A stretch of 45,285 bases of DNA. Origin: AP-15 sp035570935. Lineage in GTDB: Bacteria; Pseudomonadota; Alphaproteobacteria; ATCC43930; CGMCC-115725. Below the pieces are notes generated by a model. It ran no database searches and was not told the origin of the DNA. It was given only the letters and a program-made list of their open reading frames with translations. The stretch spans positions 1 to 45,285 of the forward strand of contig DATMKU010000113.1 in NCBI GenBank assembly GCA_035570935.1, written 5' to 3'. Position 1 is the stretch's first letter; every line of letters begins with the position of its first letter. Below are positions 1-8,242 of the stretch, piece by piece. The position numbers and the translations under genes were made by a program.

Positions 1-186
1 CGGGTTTCCCCGATCGCGAAAGATCTCGCCATTGACCTTCAGGTACGAGGCAGTTTGGCCTTCCTGGCGCCACAGCGCATGTTTGCCGAGCGTGCGGTAT
101 TCCGGATCGAGATATTTCTCCCACAGCGCGGGCGGCTCGACTACATGGCTGTCACTATCGAAAACCGCAAAGTTTTTTGCTGGCAT
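1..186 (-). CDS. Amidohydrolase family protein, N-terminal part (cut by window edge)
   Basis: Only the first 62 residues are present; the gene runs off the left edge. The start ATG is at 184-186 with an AGGGG ribosome-binding site a few bases upstream. The protein opens with the D-S-D-S-H-V-V-E-P-P motif (residues 10-19). In the amidohydrolase_2 family (ACMSD and 2-pyrone-4,6-dicarboxylate hydrolase relatives) this motif supplies the first metal-binding residues at the end of strand 1 of the TIM barrel. It is the last visible gene of the minus-strand operon, 45 bp after the lactonase-like gene. It is a paralogue of the amidohydrolase at 1332-2720, which opens with a matching D-C-D-A-H-V-T-E-P-P. 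The reaction could be hydrolysis or decarboxylation; the substrate is unknown. Confidence 0.8.
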   Translation of the reverse strand, partial: MPAKNFAVFDSDSHVVEPPALWEKYLDPEYRTLGKHALWRQEGQTASYLKVNGEIFRDRGNP

Positions 187-231
187 TGCTTTCCCCTGCC
201 GACCGCGCCTTGCTCGCCGCTGGTGCGCAAA

Positions 232-1290
232 TCAGTCGCCGAGGCGCGCAGCCATTACCGCCGCAGGCCTTTGACCCACGGCATAGGTCGTCAGCGGCGT
301 CAGCACGCCGGTCTCGCCGTTGACGCGGTACGAAGCCAGACGGCCGGACGCGGTGCCGGCGGCAAAGACGAATTTTCCCTCGGGGTCGAGGCCGAAGGCG
401 CTAGGGACCGCTTCGGTCGGCACCTGCCCGATCGGGGTCAAATGCCCGCTGGCGGGGGCGACCGCGAACCCCGCGATACTGTTGTGGCCACGATTGCCGA
501 CATAGAGGAAGCGGCCTGACGCGGTCAGATGAATCTGGGAGCAGGTGTTCCGCTCGGCGTAGCCCTGCGGCAGCGTCGACATCGTCTGCTCGGCGCTCAG
601 TGTTCCCGTTGTCCTATCAACGCGATAGACGGTCACACTGCAGCCCTGCTCGTTAGAGAAGTAGACGAGATCGCCGCCGGGATGAAAGCAGTAGTGGCGC
701 GGACCGAGGAGGCCCGCCTGCTCGACCCACAATCGCGAATTTGGTGTCAGACGGCCACTTTGTGCATCGAACCGAAACTGCATGATCACGTTGGCGCCGG
801 GGTTGTTCTTCGGAGGCTCCAGGACGTTGTCGTTGAGGCGGGCGATGTGCGGCACAAAGGCGAACCGGTTGGTGGGATCGGTCGCTATCGCATGGGCACC
901 GGTCGCCGTTGCCAGCCAATCGAGGGACGCGGCGCCGACCGCGCCGTCCGCTCCGAGGTGGAAGACCGCCACACCCCCGCCTTGATAGTAGGCGCACAGC
1001 AGATATTTGCCCGTGCGGTCGGGGGCGAGAAACGTCGGGGCGTGTGCCTGGGAGACCGTGCCCGCCAGTGTCAGCCCCGCGCTGCGCTGGTCGATCCGGA
1101 AACTCGAGATCGCCGGCTCGGTTCGGTGCCCGACATAGAGCATGCGCCGGTCGGGGCTGATCGCCATGACCGACGGCCCGCCCGCGGCCGGCGCCTCGGC
1201 CTGCCTCGTAAGCTGGCCGGTGTCGGCGTCCATCGCAAAGATCGCGATCTTGTCTTCGTCTTGCAGCCCAACGTACACAGCGTACGGCAT
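232..1290 (-). CDS. Beta-propeller lactonase-like protein (6-phosphogluconolactonase / YVTN family)
   Basis: 352 residues, the usual length of the Pgl-type seven-bladed propeller family. Repeated blades are visible, such as M-A-I-S-P-D-R-R-M-L-Y-V-G near residue 43 and L-T-A-S-G-R-F-L-Y-V-G-N-R near residue 255. The C-terminal P-S-A-F-G-L-D-P-E-G-K-F-V-F is typical of the cycloisomerase/lactonase family. There is no signal peptide, so it is probably cytoplasmic. Members hydrolyse sugar lactones or act as carboxymuconate cycloisomerases, and the sequence alone does not separate these. It lies 41 bp downstream of one amidohydrolase and 45 bp upstream of another on the same strand. With the nearby aldo/keto reductase this would fit a dehydrogenase-then-lactonase sequence of steps, which is inference. 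Confidence 0.8.
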   Translation of the reverse strand: MPYAVYVGLQDEDKIAIFAMDADTGQLTRQAEAPAAGGPSVMAISPDRRMLYVGHRTEPAISSFRIDQRSAGLTLAGTVSQAHAPTFLAPDRTGKYLLCAYYQGGGVAVFHLGADGAVGAASLDWLATATGAHAIATDPTNRFAFVPHIARLNDNVLEPPKNNPGANVIMQFRFDAQSGRLTPNSRLWVEQAGLLGPRHYCFHPGGDLVYFSNEQGCSVTVYRVDRTTGTLSAEQTMSTLPQGYAERNTCSQIHLTASGRFLYVGNRGHNSIAGFAVAPASGHLTPIGQVPTEAVPSAFGLDPEGKFVFAAGTASGRLASYRVNGETGVLTPLTTYAVGQRPAAVMAARLGD

Positions 1291-1331
1291 CTTTCTAACT
1301 CCCTTGGTATGTTACGGCTCCCTAGGCGATA

Positions 1332-2720
1332 CTAGCGTCGCGTGACCGCCGCCTCGGGGCGCAGGGAGGCGCGGACCTCCTCTTCGGTCGGCCACCAGTC
1401 AGGGCGCTCGATCTCGGTGACCCGCTCGCGGATGATGCTGGCCGGCGCCTGCACCCTGTAGAGGCGGCGGGCGTTGCCGCCGAGGAATTTGGCTTGGTTT
1501 TCCTTCGGCAGAGCGTGCTTGTGCATCGTCTCGATCGCCCGCCAGGCGTCGTCGCCATCGTGGTGATAGACGTCGGACGACCAGCACAGGATGTCCTCGT
1601 AAAACTCCGGCAGGCGTGCCGGCGGCGCCTCGTCGCCCTCAAAACCGGTCATGCAATGCTCGAAGAAGGTCTCGCTCGGGAGGCGCTTCAACGGCGGCAG
1701 CTGGCGCTCGTTCTTGTAGAGCCGGTACGCCTTGTCGCATTCGTCGACGAGGAAGCTGAGCCAGGTCGATGACGCCTCGAACACCGCCGCGTTGATTTTC
1801 GGATGGCGGTCGAAGAAGCCGGACATCAGCACCATCGTCACCCATAGCGCGGCTTCCGACTGGAAATTCTGCACATTCGACAGGAACGAATGCGGCAGGC
1901 CGGCGGTCGCGATCGTGCGCCGGATCAGCTCGGCGCCGGAATACTGCTCGCTGTAGCCGCCCGGCTTCGAGCTGCCGAAGGCCGGAAAAGGGTGCATGCC
2001 GTAGACCATGCCGGTCTCTTCCAACGCGTCCCACACCGGCTCGTATTTCGGCTGCATCGGGTAGTTGCCCATCGCATCCATCGGGCGGACCAGCGCCACG
2101 CGGCACCCCAGCGCGGCCACCCGCCGGATCTCCGCGACCGCGTAATCGGGATGCTGCATCGGAACGAGCGCGGCAAAGAACAGCCGTTCCGGATCGGCCA
2201 GCGTGTAGTCGTAGGCCCACTCGTTGTAGGCGCGGCAGAACGCCTTGGCGCCGAGCGCGTCCTCCAACCAGGGATAGATGTCGATCTCGGTCGGGATGAT
2301 CATGACCTGGTCGATGCCCTGGATGTCCATGTCTCTGATGCGCGGCTTTGGCTCGTAGGAGCCGGCATGATCGAGATAGGCGACCTGCTCTTGGGTCAGC
2401 GCCGTCTTCGGGTTGAGGTTGCGCACGTTGAGGGCGCGCTGGATGTCGTGCTTGACCCCAGGCCCGGCATTGGTGATGACCCGCATCGTGCCGGGGATGC
2501 CGCCCTTGCGCGGCGAGCCGAGCCCGATGCCGGCGCGGCCGTTGACGATCAGAAGCCGGCTGTCGGCATCCCACCAGATTGTCCGCTTCAAGGCGTCGAG
2601 CTCGTCGCGCGTCAAGAAATCCTTGGCGCGCTCCCAGATCAGCGGCGGCTCGGTGACGTGCGCGTCGCAGTCGAAGGTGGCGAAATCCTTGCTCATCGGC
2701 GCGAGACGTTGAACCGGCAT
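1332..2720 (-). CDS. Amidohydrolase family (TIM-barrel metal-dependent hydrolase/decarboxylase)
   Basis: 462 residues when started at the ATG at 2720, which has an AGGAGG site about 8 bases upstream; an in-frame extension to 2741 lacks this. The N-terminal D-C-D-A-H-V-T-E-P-P (residues 17-26) is the first metal site of the amidohydrolase_2 family. Further candidate ligands are the His of G-M-H-P-F-P near residue 230 and the Asp of S-S-D-V-Y-H-H-D-G near residue 400. At 462 residues it is longer than a typical ACMSD (about 330), resembling the long alphaproteobacterial branch usually annotated only as amidohydrolase. It is separated from the upstream aldo/keto reductase by 125 bp that hold a palindromic repeat. 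Substrate unknown; the fold is confident, the reaction is not. Confidence 0.87.
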   Translation of the reverse strand: MPVQRLAPMSKDFATFDCDAHVTEPPLIWERAKDFLTRDELDALKRTIWWDADSRLLIVNGRAGIGLGSPRKGGIPGTMRVITNAGPGVKHDIQRALNVRNLNPKTALTQEQVAYLDHAGSYEPKPRIRDMDIQGIDQVMIIPTEIDIYPWLEDALGAKAFCRAYNEWAYDYTLADPERLFFAALVPMQHPDYAVAEIRRVAALGCRVALVRPMDAMGNYPMQPKYEPVWDALEETGMVYGMHPFPAFGSSKPGGYSEQYSGAELIRRTIATAGLPHSFLSNVQNFQSEAALWVTMVLMSGFFDRHPKINAAVFEASSTWLSFLVDECDKAYRLYKNERQLPPLKRLPSETFFEHCMTGFEGDEAPPARLPEFYEDILCWSSDVYHHDGDDAWRAIETMHKHALPKENQAKFLGGNARRLYRVQAPASIIRERVTEIERPDWWPTEEEVRASLRPEAAVTRR

Positions 2721-2742
2721 GCTATGCCTCCTCTTCAGCAAT

Positions 2743-2835
2743 TGTCATCGCGAGCGAAGCGACGCAATCTCGTGCAAGCAAAGGCGCGAGGGTGACATCT
2801 GGATTGCTTCGTCGCTGCGTTTCCTCGCAATGACA
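2743..2835. repeat. REP-like palindromic repeat, family A, copy 1
   Basis: The left part reads GTCATCGCGAGCGAAGCGAC and the right part, near 2802-2835, is close to its reverse complement (GGATTGCTTCGTCGCTGCG then CCTCGCAATGAC). It fills most of the gap between the aldo/keto reductase stop and the amidohydrolase ribosome-binding site, so the polycistronic mRNA would carry a large hairpin here. A second copy with the arms in the opposite order is at 27512-27589. Elements of this wording are dispersed in many rhizobial and related genomes. Confidence 0.85.
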
Positions 2836-2845
2836 GCACAAAATC

Positions 2846-3841
2846 TCAATCTTCAAGCCAGCCCGGCGGCACGGTCACCGCACCGTGGCGGGCGAGAATG
2901 GCGTCGATCTCCGCCATGTCGGCGTTGCTGATCTCCCAGCCGAGGGCGCCCAGATTTTCGGTCACCTCGGCGGGTGTGCGGAAACCGACCAGCGCCATGC
3001 CGACGACCGGGTTGCTTAGCGTCCAACGCAGCGCAAATTGCGGCAGGCTCTTGCCGTATTTGGCAGCCAGGCTCTTCAATTCATCGACCGCGGCGAGGTT
3101 GCGCGGGAAATGCTCAGGGCCGAACAGGGTTCGGAACAGGTTCAGACTGCCGAGCATGCCGCCGCGCGAGCGCCAGTCGTTTTCGTCGAATGACATTCCA
3201 CGGTGAAAGGTGCCGCTCAGCATGCCGTAGGCCAGCGAGCCGTAGGCCATCGCCGCAATCTGCTGCGCCGCGCAATAGGGGAAGATCTCGGTTTGCATGC
3301 GGCGGTCGAACATGTTCCAGGCATATTGCACGACATCGATCCGCCGCAGCCGCATGCACTCCTCGACCTGCGCGAGACGAAAGTTTGACACCCCGATATA
3401 GCGCGCCTTGCCCTGCCCCACGATGTCGTCAAGCGCGCGCATCGTCTCGTCAAGCGGCGTATCCGTATCGGGCCAGTGCACGAGATAAATGTCGACGTGG
3501 TCGGTACGCAGCCGCCGCAGGCTGTTGTCGATCGAGGCGAGGACGCGCCCCCGGCTGCTGTCGCGGCGGTTTGGCATCTCCTCGTAGCCGACGCCGAATT
3601 TGGTTGCGATGACGACATCGTTTCGGCGGTCGCCGAGGGCTCGCGCCAGCGCCTCTTCGGATACGCCCATGCCGTAGGCCTCGGCCGTGTCGAAGCAGGT
3701 GACGCCGCTGTCGATCGCCCGCGCGACCGAGCGCCGGAACTCGCCCTCGTCGATGCGGCCATAAGTGCCGCCGATCTCCCAACACCCGAAGCCGAGCGCG
3801 GAAACTTTCAGGTCGGTTCGTCCGAATCGCCGGAATTCCAC
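2846..3841 (-). CDS. Aldo/keto reductase
   Basis: 331 residues from a GTG start at 3841 with a GGGAGG site 5 bases upstream. A longer in-frame start at 3925 would overlap the preceding gene and gives an unrelated arginine-rich leader, so I reject it. The protein opens with the family pattern F-R-R-F-G-R-T-D-L-K-V-S. The catalytic tetrad is complete: D51 and Y56 (C-F-D-T-A-E-A-Y-G), K81 (I-A-T-K-F-G) and H122 (L-V-H-W-P-D). The family reduces aldehydes/ketones or oxidises sugars to lactones with NADP(H). Similarity of layout to L-fucose/L-galactose dehydrogenases and the downstream lactonase-like gene suggest an oxidative role, but this is inference. It begins 10 bp after the SAF-domain oxidoreductase stop. 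Confidence 0.92.
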   Translation of the reverse strand: MEFRRFGRTDLKVSALGFGCWEIGGTYGRIDEGEFRRSVARAIDSGVTCFDTAEAYGMGVSEEALARALGDRRNDVVIATKFGVGYEEMPNRRDSSRGRVLASIDNSLRRLRTDHVDIYLVHWPDTDTPLDETMRALDDIVGQGKARYIGVSNFRLAQVEECMRLRRIDVVQYAWNMFDRRMQTEIFPYCAAQQIAAMAYGSLAYGMLSGTFHRGMSFDENDWRSRGGMLGSLNLFRTLFGPEHFPRNLAAVDELKSLAAKYGKSLPQFALRWTLSNPVVGMALVGFRTPAEVTENLGALGWEISNADMAEIDAILARHGAVTVPPGWLED

Positions 3842-3851
3842 GGGCGCCTCC

Positions 3852-5180
3852 CTATTGCGCCGCGATGGCGGAAGGCCGCCCCGCGAAACGCCGCTCCATG
3901 TCCCGCCGCGCCTCCACGGCCTCACTGTCCGGTATCGCGACGTCGGCCCAGCGCACGATCTCGCCCGCCGCGATGTCGCGCATCAGCGGGACATGATGCG
4001 CCAGGCCGATCGGCAACGCGCCTTCGGCAAGGCTGCGCTCGGCCGGGACGAGTTTGCCCCAGACCGTATAACCGCCCTCGCCATCGAGCGTCTCGCCGGC
4101 TCGCAATGCCCGCTTGGCGACGGTCACCACATCGCCGCGCCAACCTTGGGGCTGCCCGGTCGGCTCGGAGCGCAACACCGCCGACAAGATCGAGACGCCG
4201 AGCTCCAACCCGATCAGGTGGTACGGCTTATACATCGCGGCGTACCAGCCGCTGCGGTCGGTTTTCAGCCCATATTCCCTGAAGCAGGCGCGCGCGTAGT
4301 CGTTCGGCGCCTTCAGCACGACATAGACGCCCCAACGCAGATCACGGAATACCGGCCGGCCGTCGCGCTCCACACACGAGACCACCTCGACCATGCCGTC
4401 ACGTTCCAGCGCTCCGCCCGCCTCGCGGCCGCGCAGTACATGCGGCAGGTCATCGACGCCGCAGGGCGGAAAGCCGAGCCCGTCGGCGGGCACACCGAGG
4501 CCGGTCGCGTTGGCGATCGCCGCCATCTCAATCGCCGACTTGGTGCCGTCGAGGAACGAGTTGAACATCTGCGGGTTCATGCCGCCCGTCCGGGCCTCCT
4601 CGCGCGTCAGGCCATAATGGCCCCACACGTCATCGGGCGTGACCCGGTGATACGCGGGCAGGTATTTGGTGCCCTTCCCGGCGGCAGCGACCTCAAAGCC
4701 GCAGGCGCGCGCCCAATCGACCAGTTCGCAGGTCAGCGCCGGCTGGTCGCCATAGGCGAGCGAATAGACCACACCCTCCCGGCGCGCCTCCTCCGCCAAT
4801 AGCGGGCCGGCGAGCACGTCGGCTTCGACATTGACCATGACGATATGTCGGCCGGCGGCGATCGCGGCGCGGGCATGGGCGATGCCGGCCGCCGGCGAGC
4901 CGGTCGCCTCGACGACGATCTCGATCTCGGGGTGGGCGCACAGCTCGGCGCCCGAGGCGACGAACAGCGTACGCGAGACGCGTCGCGCGTCCCAGCCAAC
5001 CTTCCGGCAAGCGGCCATCGCCCGCTCGGGGTCGAGATCAGCAATGACCGGCACCTCCAGCCCCGCCATCGTCGGCGCTTGGTTCAGGAACATCGAGCCG
5101 AACTTGCCGGCGCCGATCAGGCCGACGCGGACCGGCTTGCCCGCGGCGGCGCGTTGTTGCAGAAGGCGATGGAGGTTCAC
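3852..5180 (-). CDS. SAF-domain NAD(P)-dependent oxidoreductase (homoserine dehydrogenase-like)
   Basis: 442 residues. A Rossmann nucleotide-binding motif V-G-L-I-G-A-G-K-F-G-S-M lies at residues 19-30, with the acidic strand-2 end I-A-D-L-D-P-E-R after it, favouring NAD(H). The middle is a homoserine dehydrogenase-like catalytic region. The last 70 residues (around G-E-I-V-R-W-A-D-V-A-I) form a SAF domain, the small fold also found in antifreeze proteins, FlgA and altronate/galactarate dehydratases. Proteins with this exact pairing are widespread in alphaproteobacterial sugar or polyol catabolism loci, usually without an assigned reaction. The start is 3 bp after the dioxygenase stop and the stop 10 bp before the aldo/keto reductase GTG, so it is firmly in the operon. 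Confidence 0.85.
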   Translation of the reverse strand: MNLHRLLQQRAAAGKPVRVGLIGAGKFGSMFLNQAPTMAGLEVPVIADLDPERAMAACRKVGWDARRVSRTLFVASGAELCAHPEIEIVVEATGSPAAGIAHARAAIAAGRHIVMVNVEADVLAGPLLAEEARREGVVYSLAYGDQPALTCELVDWARACGFEVAAAGKGTKYLPAYHRVTPDDVWGHYGLTREEARTGGMNPQMFNSFLDGTKSAIEMAAIANATGLGVPADGLGFPPCGVDDLPHVLRGREAGGALERDGMVEVVSCVERDGRPVFRDLRWGVYVVLKAPNDYARACFREYGLKTDRSGWYAAMYKPYHLIGLELGVSILSAVLRSEPTGQPQGWRGDVVTVAKRALRAGETLDGEGGYTVWGKLVPAERSLAEGALPIGLAHHVPLMRDIAAGEIVRWADVAIPDSEAVEARRDMERRFAGRPSAIAAQ

Positions 5181-5183
5181 GGC

Positions 5184-5990
5184 CTATTCCGCCGCCGCCT
5201 TGCGCGTCGCGGCGCGGGTGTAATTCAACAGCGCGTCGTCGGCGACCGGCTCGATCGGCGTGAAGTCGCGATGCGCGATCCATTCCGGCCGCGTCGGTTG
5301 GCGGATGTAATTGGAGACCGCGCATAGCGTCAGATAGACGATGCGGCGCGGGTAAGGGGTGATGTTCGGCGCCGAGGCGTGCACCAGATTGCCGTGGAAC
5401 ATCAGCACCGAGCCAGGCTTGCCGGTGGGCGCCACGATGCCGCCCTGGTCCACTAGGCGGGTGACGGTCTGCTTGTCGACCGTCCACAGCGGATACGATG
5501 TCGTCTCCTCGTCATGCCCGGCCGCGAACACGCCGTGCTTGTGGCTGCGCGGAACCAGCATCAGCGGGCCATTGATCGGCATGACCTCGTCCATAAACAC
5601 CGCGATGTTCATCGCCCTAGGCTCGGGCATGCCGTCGTCGCGAGCCCAGGTGCCGTAATCCTGGTGCCATTGCCAGACATCCCCCTCGAAGGCGGCCTTG
5701 GCGTTGATCTTGTACTGATGCATATAGAGTTGTTCGCCGAACACCTGCTCGACCGGCTCGATCAGGCGCGGGTGCGTGCCCAATAGGCGGAAGGCCTCGT
5801 TGTAGGTGTGAGCGGCAAAGGCGGTGCGCGGCGCGCCGGTTTTCTCGCGCCATACTTCCGGCCGGTTGGTGGCGTAAATCTGCTCAGCCTCGTCGCGCAG
5901 GATCGCGACCTCCTCCTCCGAGAAGCACCCAGGCAGGAACAGATAGCCTTCTTCAGCGAACTGCCGAAGCTGCTGCGGCGTCATCGGCAT
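5184..5990 (-). CDS. Phytanoyl-CoA dioxygenase family protein, EctD-like
   Basis: 268 residues; Fe(II)/2-oxoglutarate-dependent hydroxylase fold. The metal triad is visible: H109-x-D111 (W-H-Q-D-Y-G-T-W) and distal H204 (L-V-H-A-S-A-P-N), with R216 placed to bind the 2-oxoglutarate carboxylate. The stretch from W-H-Q-D-Y-G-T-W through D-D-G-M-P and G-P-L-M-L-V-P-R-S-H-K-H-G strongly recalls ectoine hydroxylase EctD, but no ectABC genes are in the window and the context is catabolic, so a different substrate is likely. It follows the GntR-type regulator with a 38 bp overlap of its frameshifted tail, and is 3 bp upstream of the SAF oxidoreductase. It would perform the hydroxylation step of the pathway. 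Confidence 0.88.
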   Translation of the reverse strand: MPMTPQQLRQFAEEGYLFLPGCFSEEEVAILRDEAEQIYATNRPEVWREKTGAPRTAFAAHTYNEAFRLLGTHPRLIEPVEQVFGEQLYMHQYKINAKAAFEGDVWQWHQDYGTWARDDGMPEPRAMNIAVFMDEVMPINGPLMLVPRSHKHGVFAAGHDEETTSYPLWTVDKQTVTRLVDQGGIVAPTGKPGSVLMFHGNLVHASAPNITPYPRRIVYLTLCAVSNYIRQPTRPEWIAHRDFTPIEPVADDALLNYTRAATRKAAAE

Positions 5991-6679
5991 CGCGGTTTCC
6001 TCCCGTTGACAACGATGATTGGCTCAGCCGGCGCGCGGTTTCGCCGCCGGCGCGGTCGGTGTGGCGGCGGGCGGCGCGCTCGGCGCCTGCGGCATCGCCG
6101 GCGAGAACGAGCCTAAGGATCTCCCGGTGCTCGGCCCATACCAGCGGGCGCTGCTCGGGATCGTCGAGCACCGCGCCCATCGAGCGTTTCATATGCGGCC
6201 ATTGCGCCGCGACGGCGTCCTCGATCGCGCGGTTGCCGGACAGGCGATACAGCGCGGTGTGAAAGGCGACATCGGCCTGGATGAACGCCAACACCGGAGT
6301 ATCGGGACGGAGCGCCAGGCCTGACGCAAGCGCCCGCCGCGCGGCGCGGCTGCATGTCGACGACCCGAGCCGCGATGCGCTCGGCGGCGAGCCGCGCGGC
6401 TAGCGCGTCGAGCGCCGTGCGAACCTGGTAAAGTTCGCGAATTCTGACGGCGTCGATCCCGGAGACGATCAGCCCGCGGCGGCCGTTCTCCTCGACCAGC
6501 TTCTGCTGTTTGAGCAATTGCAGCGCGTGGCTGATCGGCTGCCGCGACACGCCAAGCGCGCGGCCCAGCTCTACCTGACGGATGCGCTTCCCGGGGGCGA
6601 GCGTGCCGTCGGCGATCGCCTCGACCAACTGTTCGTAGGCGCGGTCGGTCAATGCCGGCTGGGGGTCGAGAGGCTGCAC
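5953..6679 (-). pseudogene. GntR-family regulator (FCD type), apparently frameshifted
   Basis: Two frames must be joined to read the protein. From a GTG at 6679 one frame gives a winged-helix domain with L-G-R-A-L-G-V-S-R-Q-P-I-S-H-A (residues 38-52) and the start of a helical domain up to about residue 110. Near 6335-6350, in a GC-rich tract, homology jumps by +1 to another frame. That frame carries the rest of the FCD domain, including A-D-V-A-F-H-T-A-L-Y, W-A-E-H-R-E-I-L and A-A-R-R-H-T-D, and ends at 5953. One surplus base would explain it. Either the regulator is broken or the assembly has a homopolymer-type error. As a GntR/FCD protein it would be the local repressor of the operon that starts at 5990, binding a small carboxylate-like effector. 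Confidence 0.8.
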
Positions 6680-6946
6680 CCGCGCACCGCGGATTTTTGA
6701 ATGCGGAATTCCATATTGCGCGGAGCGCCCGGATAAGTAAAGGGTCTCGACCGCGGCTGCGCCAGGCCATCAACCGCCACGGTAATCAGCTGGGTCAGGA
6801 TTTCGTCTTCGCGGCCCGGATCTTTCTTCCCCTACCTCTCAACGCTCCGCCTCTCGGCGTGTCGAACCGGGCATCGGCGAATGGTGATGACTCCCATCTT
6901 GTGATCCGGGGCTGCCCCGTCCCCGGGCATTTGGATACGCATGGCT

Positions 6947-8242
6947 CTATTTCCGCCGAGGATGCGGTGAAAGGGCAGCGCGGTTCTGACGACCGCCGAT
7001 ATTTTTGTATCTTCCGCTGTTAGTCCGCAGTGCGGATCCCGCGCGTTCGGTCGTTCGCACGGACGCGCTCGGGGCCGGCCGCTCCAGCGGCGCCGTCCGA
7101 CTGTCGTGCACGGGCTCGGTGCGGAACCCGAGCGACCGCACGGGCCGCCGTGTAATCTTCTCGATATCGCGCAAATAGGGGCGTTCCTCGTCGCTGCAGA
7201 ACGAGATTGCCGTACCGGCGGCACCGGCGCGCGCGGTTCGGCCGATGCGATGGACATAATCCTCGGGCACGTTGGGCAGCTCGAAGTTGATGACATGCGA
7301 CACGCTCTCGACATCGATCCCGCGCGCGGCGATGTCGGTCGCCACCAGCACCCGGGTGCGGCCCGCGCGGAAGCCCGCAAGCGCACGCTCGCGCTGCGGC
7401 TGCGATTTGTTGCCGTGAATCGCGGTGGCGTCGATGCCGGCGCCAACGAGGTGCCGCACCACCCGGTCCGCTCCGTGTTTGGTCCGGGTGAAGACAAGCA
7501 CCCGTGCGAGCGATGGGTCCCCCAGCAATGTCGCGAGCAGACCGCGTTTTTGATCGCTCGCGACAAAGACAACGCCTTGATCCACCCGGTCGACCGTCGT
7601 CGCGGTCGGCGTTACGGCCACCGTAACCGGGGCGTCGAGGTAGTCCTCCGCCAGTTCGGCTATCGGCCGAGGCATGGTGGCCGAGAACAGCAGAGTCTGC
7701 CGCCGCCGGGGCAGCAGCTTCACGATGCGCTTCAGCGCGTGGATAAAGCCGAGGTCGAGCATCCGGTCGGCCTCGTCCAAAACAAGAACCTCGACGCTCG
7801 AGAGCGCGAGGAACTTGCGATCGATCAAATCGAGCAGGCGCCCTGGCGTGGCGACCAGGATGTCGACGCCCGACGCGAGCCGTCGCTGCTGGGGCCCGAT
7901 CGGGACGCCGCCAAAAGCCGCCACCACGGAAAGCGGCGTTCCGCGGCCATAGGTAAGGAAGCTTTCGACGATTTGGGTCGCGAGCTCTCGAGTGGGGCAG
8001 AGCACAAGTGCTCGGCAGCCGCGCGGCGGTGTCGCGCGCGGCAGGCTAGACAGGCGCTGCAGCATGGGCAATGCAAAGGCGGCTGTCTTGCCGGTCCCGG
8101 TCTGGGCAATGCCGCAAAGGTCGCGGCCGCCGAGAACCTCGGGGATGGCCCGGGATTGGATCGGGGTGGGCGCCGTATATCCCTCGGCCGCGAGGGCGCG
8201 GAGGATCGGGGCCGAGAGTCCGAAATCGGAAAAACCAGACAA
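6947..8242 (-). CDS. DEAD-box ATP-dependent RNA helicase (RhlE-like)
   Basis: 431 residues from a TTG start at 8242 with an AGAGG site 7 bases upstream. The frame stays open to 8413, but that extension has no family similarity. Motifs in order: Q motif G-Y-T-A-P-T-P-I-Q, motif I A-Q-T-G-T-G-K-T, motif II D-E-A-D, motif III S-A-T, and motif VI H-R-I-G-R-T-A-R-A-G. The C-terminal tail of about 50 residues is basic and Ser/Arg-rich, as in RhlE proteins, which remodel rRNA and mRNA structure in ribosome assembly and RNA decay. It stands alone: the upstream 690 bp has no clear gene and the downstream gene is the regulator of another operon. A GC-rich hairpin (6906-6926) lies just past the stop but lacks a T run. 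Confidence 0.92.
   Translation of the reverse strand: MSGFSDFGLSAPILRALAAEGYTAPTPIQSRAIPEVLGGRDLCGIAQTGTGKTAAFALPMLQRLSSLPRATPPRGCRALVLCPTRELATQIVESFLTYGRGTPLSVVAAFGGVPIGPQQRRLASGVDILVATPGRLLDLIDRKFLALSSVEVLVLDEADRMLDLGFIHALKRIVKLLPRRRQTLLFSATMPRPIAELAEDYLDAPVTVAVTPTATTVDRVDQGVVFVASDQKRGLLATLLGDPSLARVLVFTRTKHGADRVVRHLVGAGIDATAIHGNKSQPQRERALAGFRAGRTRVLVATDIAARGIDVESVSHVINFELPNVPEDYVHRIGRTARAGAAGTAISFCSDEERPYLRDIEKITRRPVRSLGFRTEPVHDSRTAPLERPAPSASVRTTERAGSALRTNSGRYKNIGGRQNRAALSPHPRRK

Noticed and set aside
6906..6926. GC-rich hairpin after the helicase as a terminator
   Set aside because: The arms are only 6 bases and there is no T run; it may still slow polymerase but I do not list it as a terminator.
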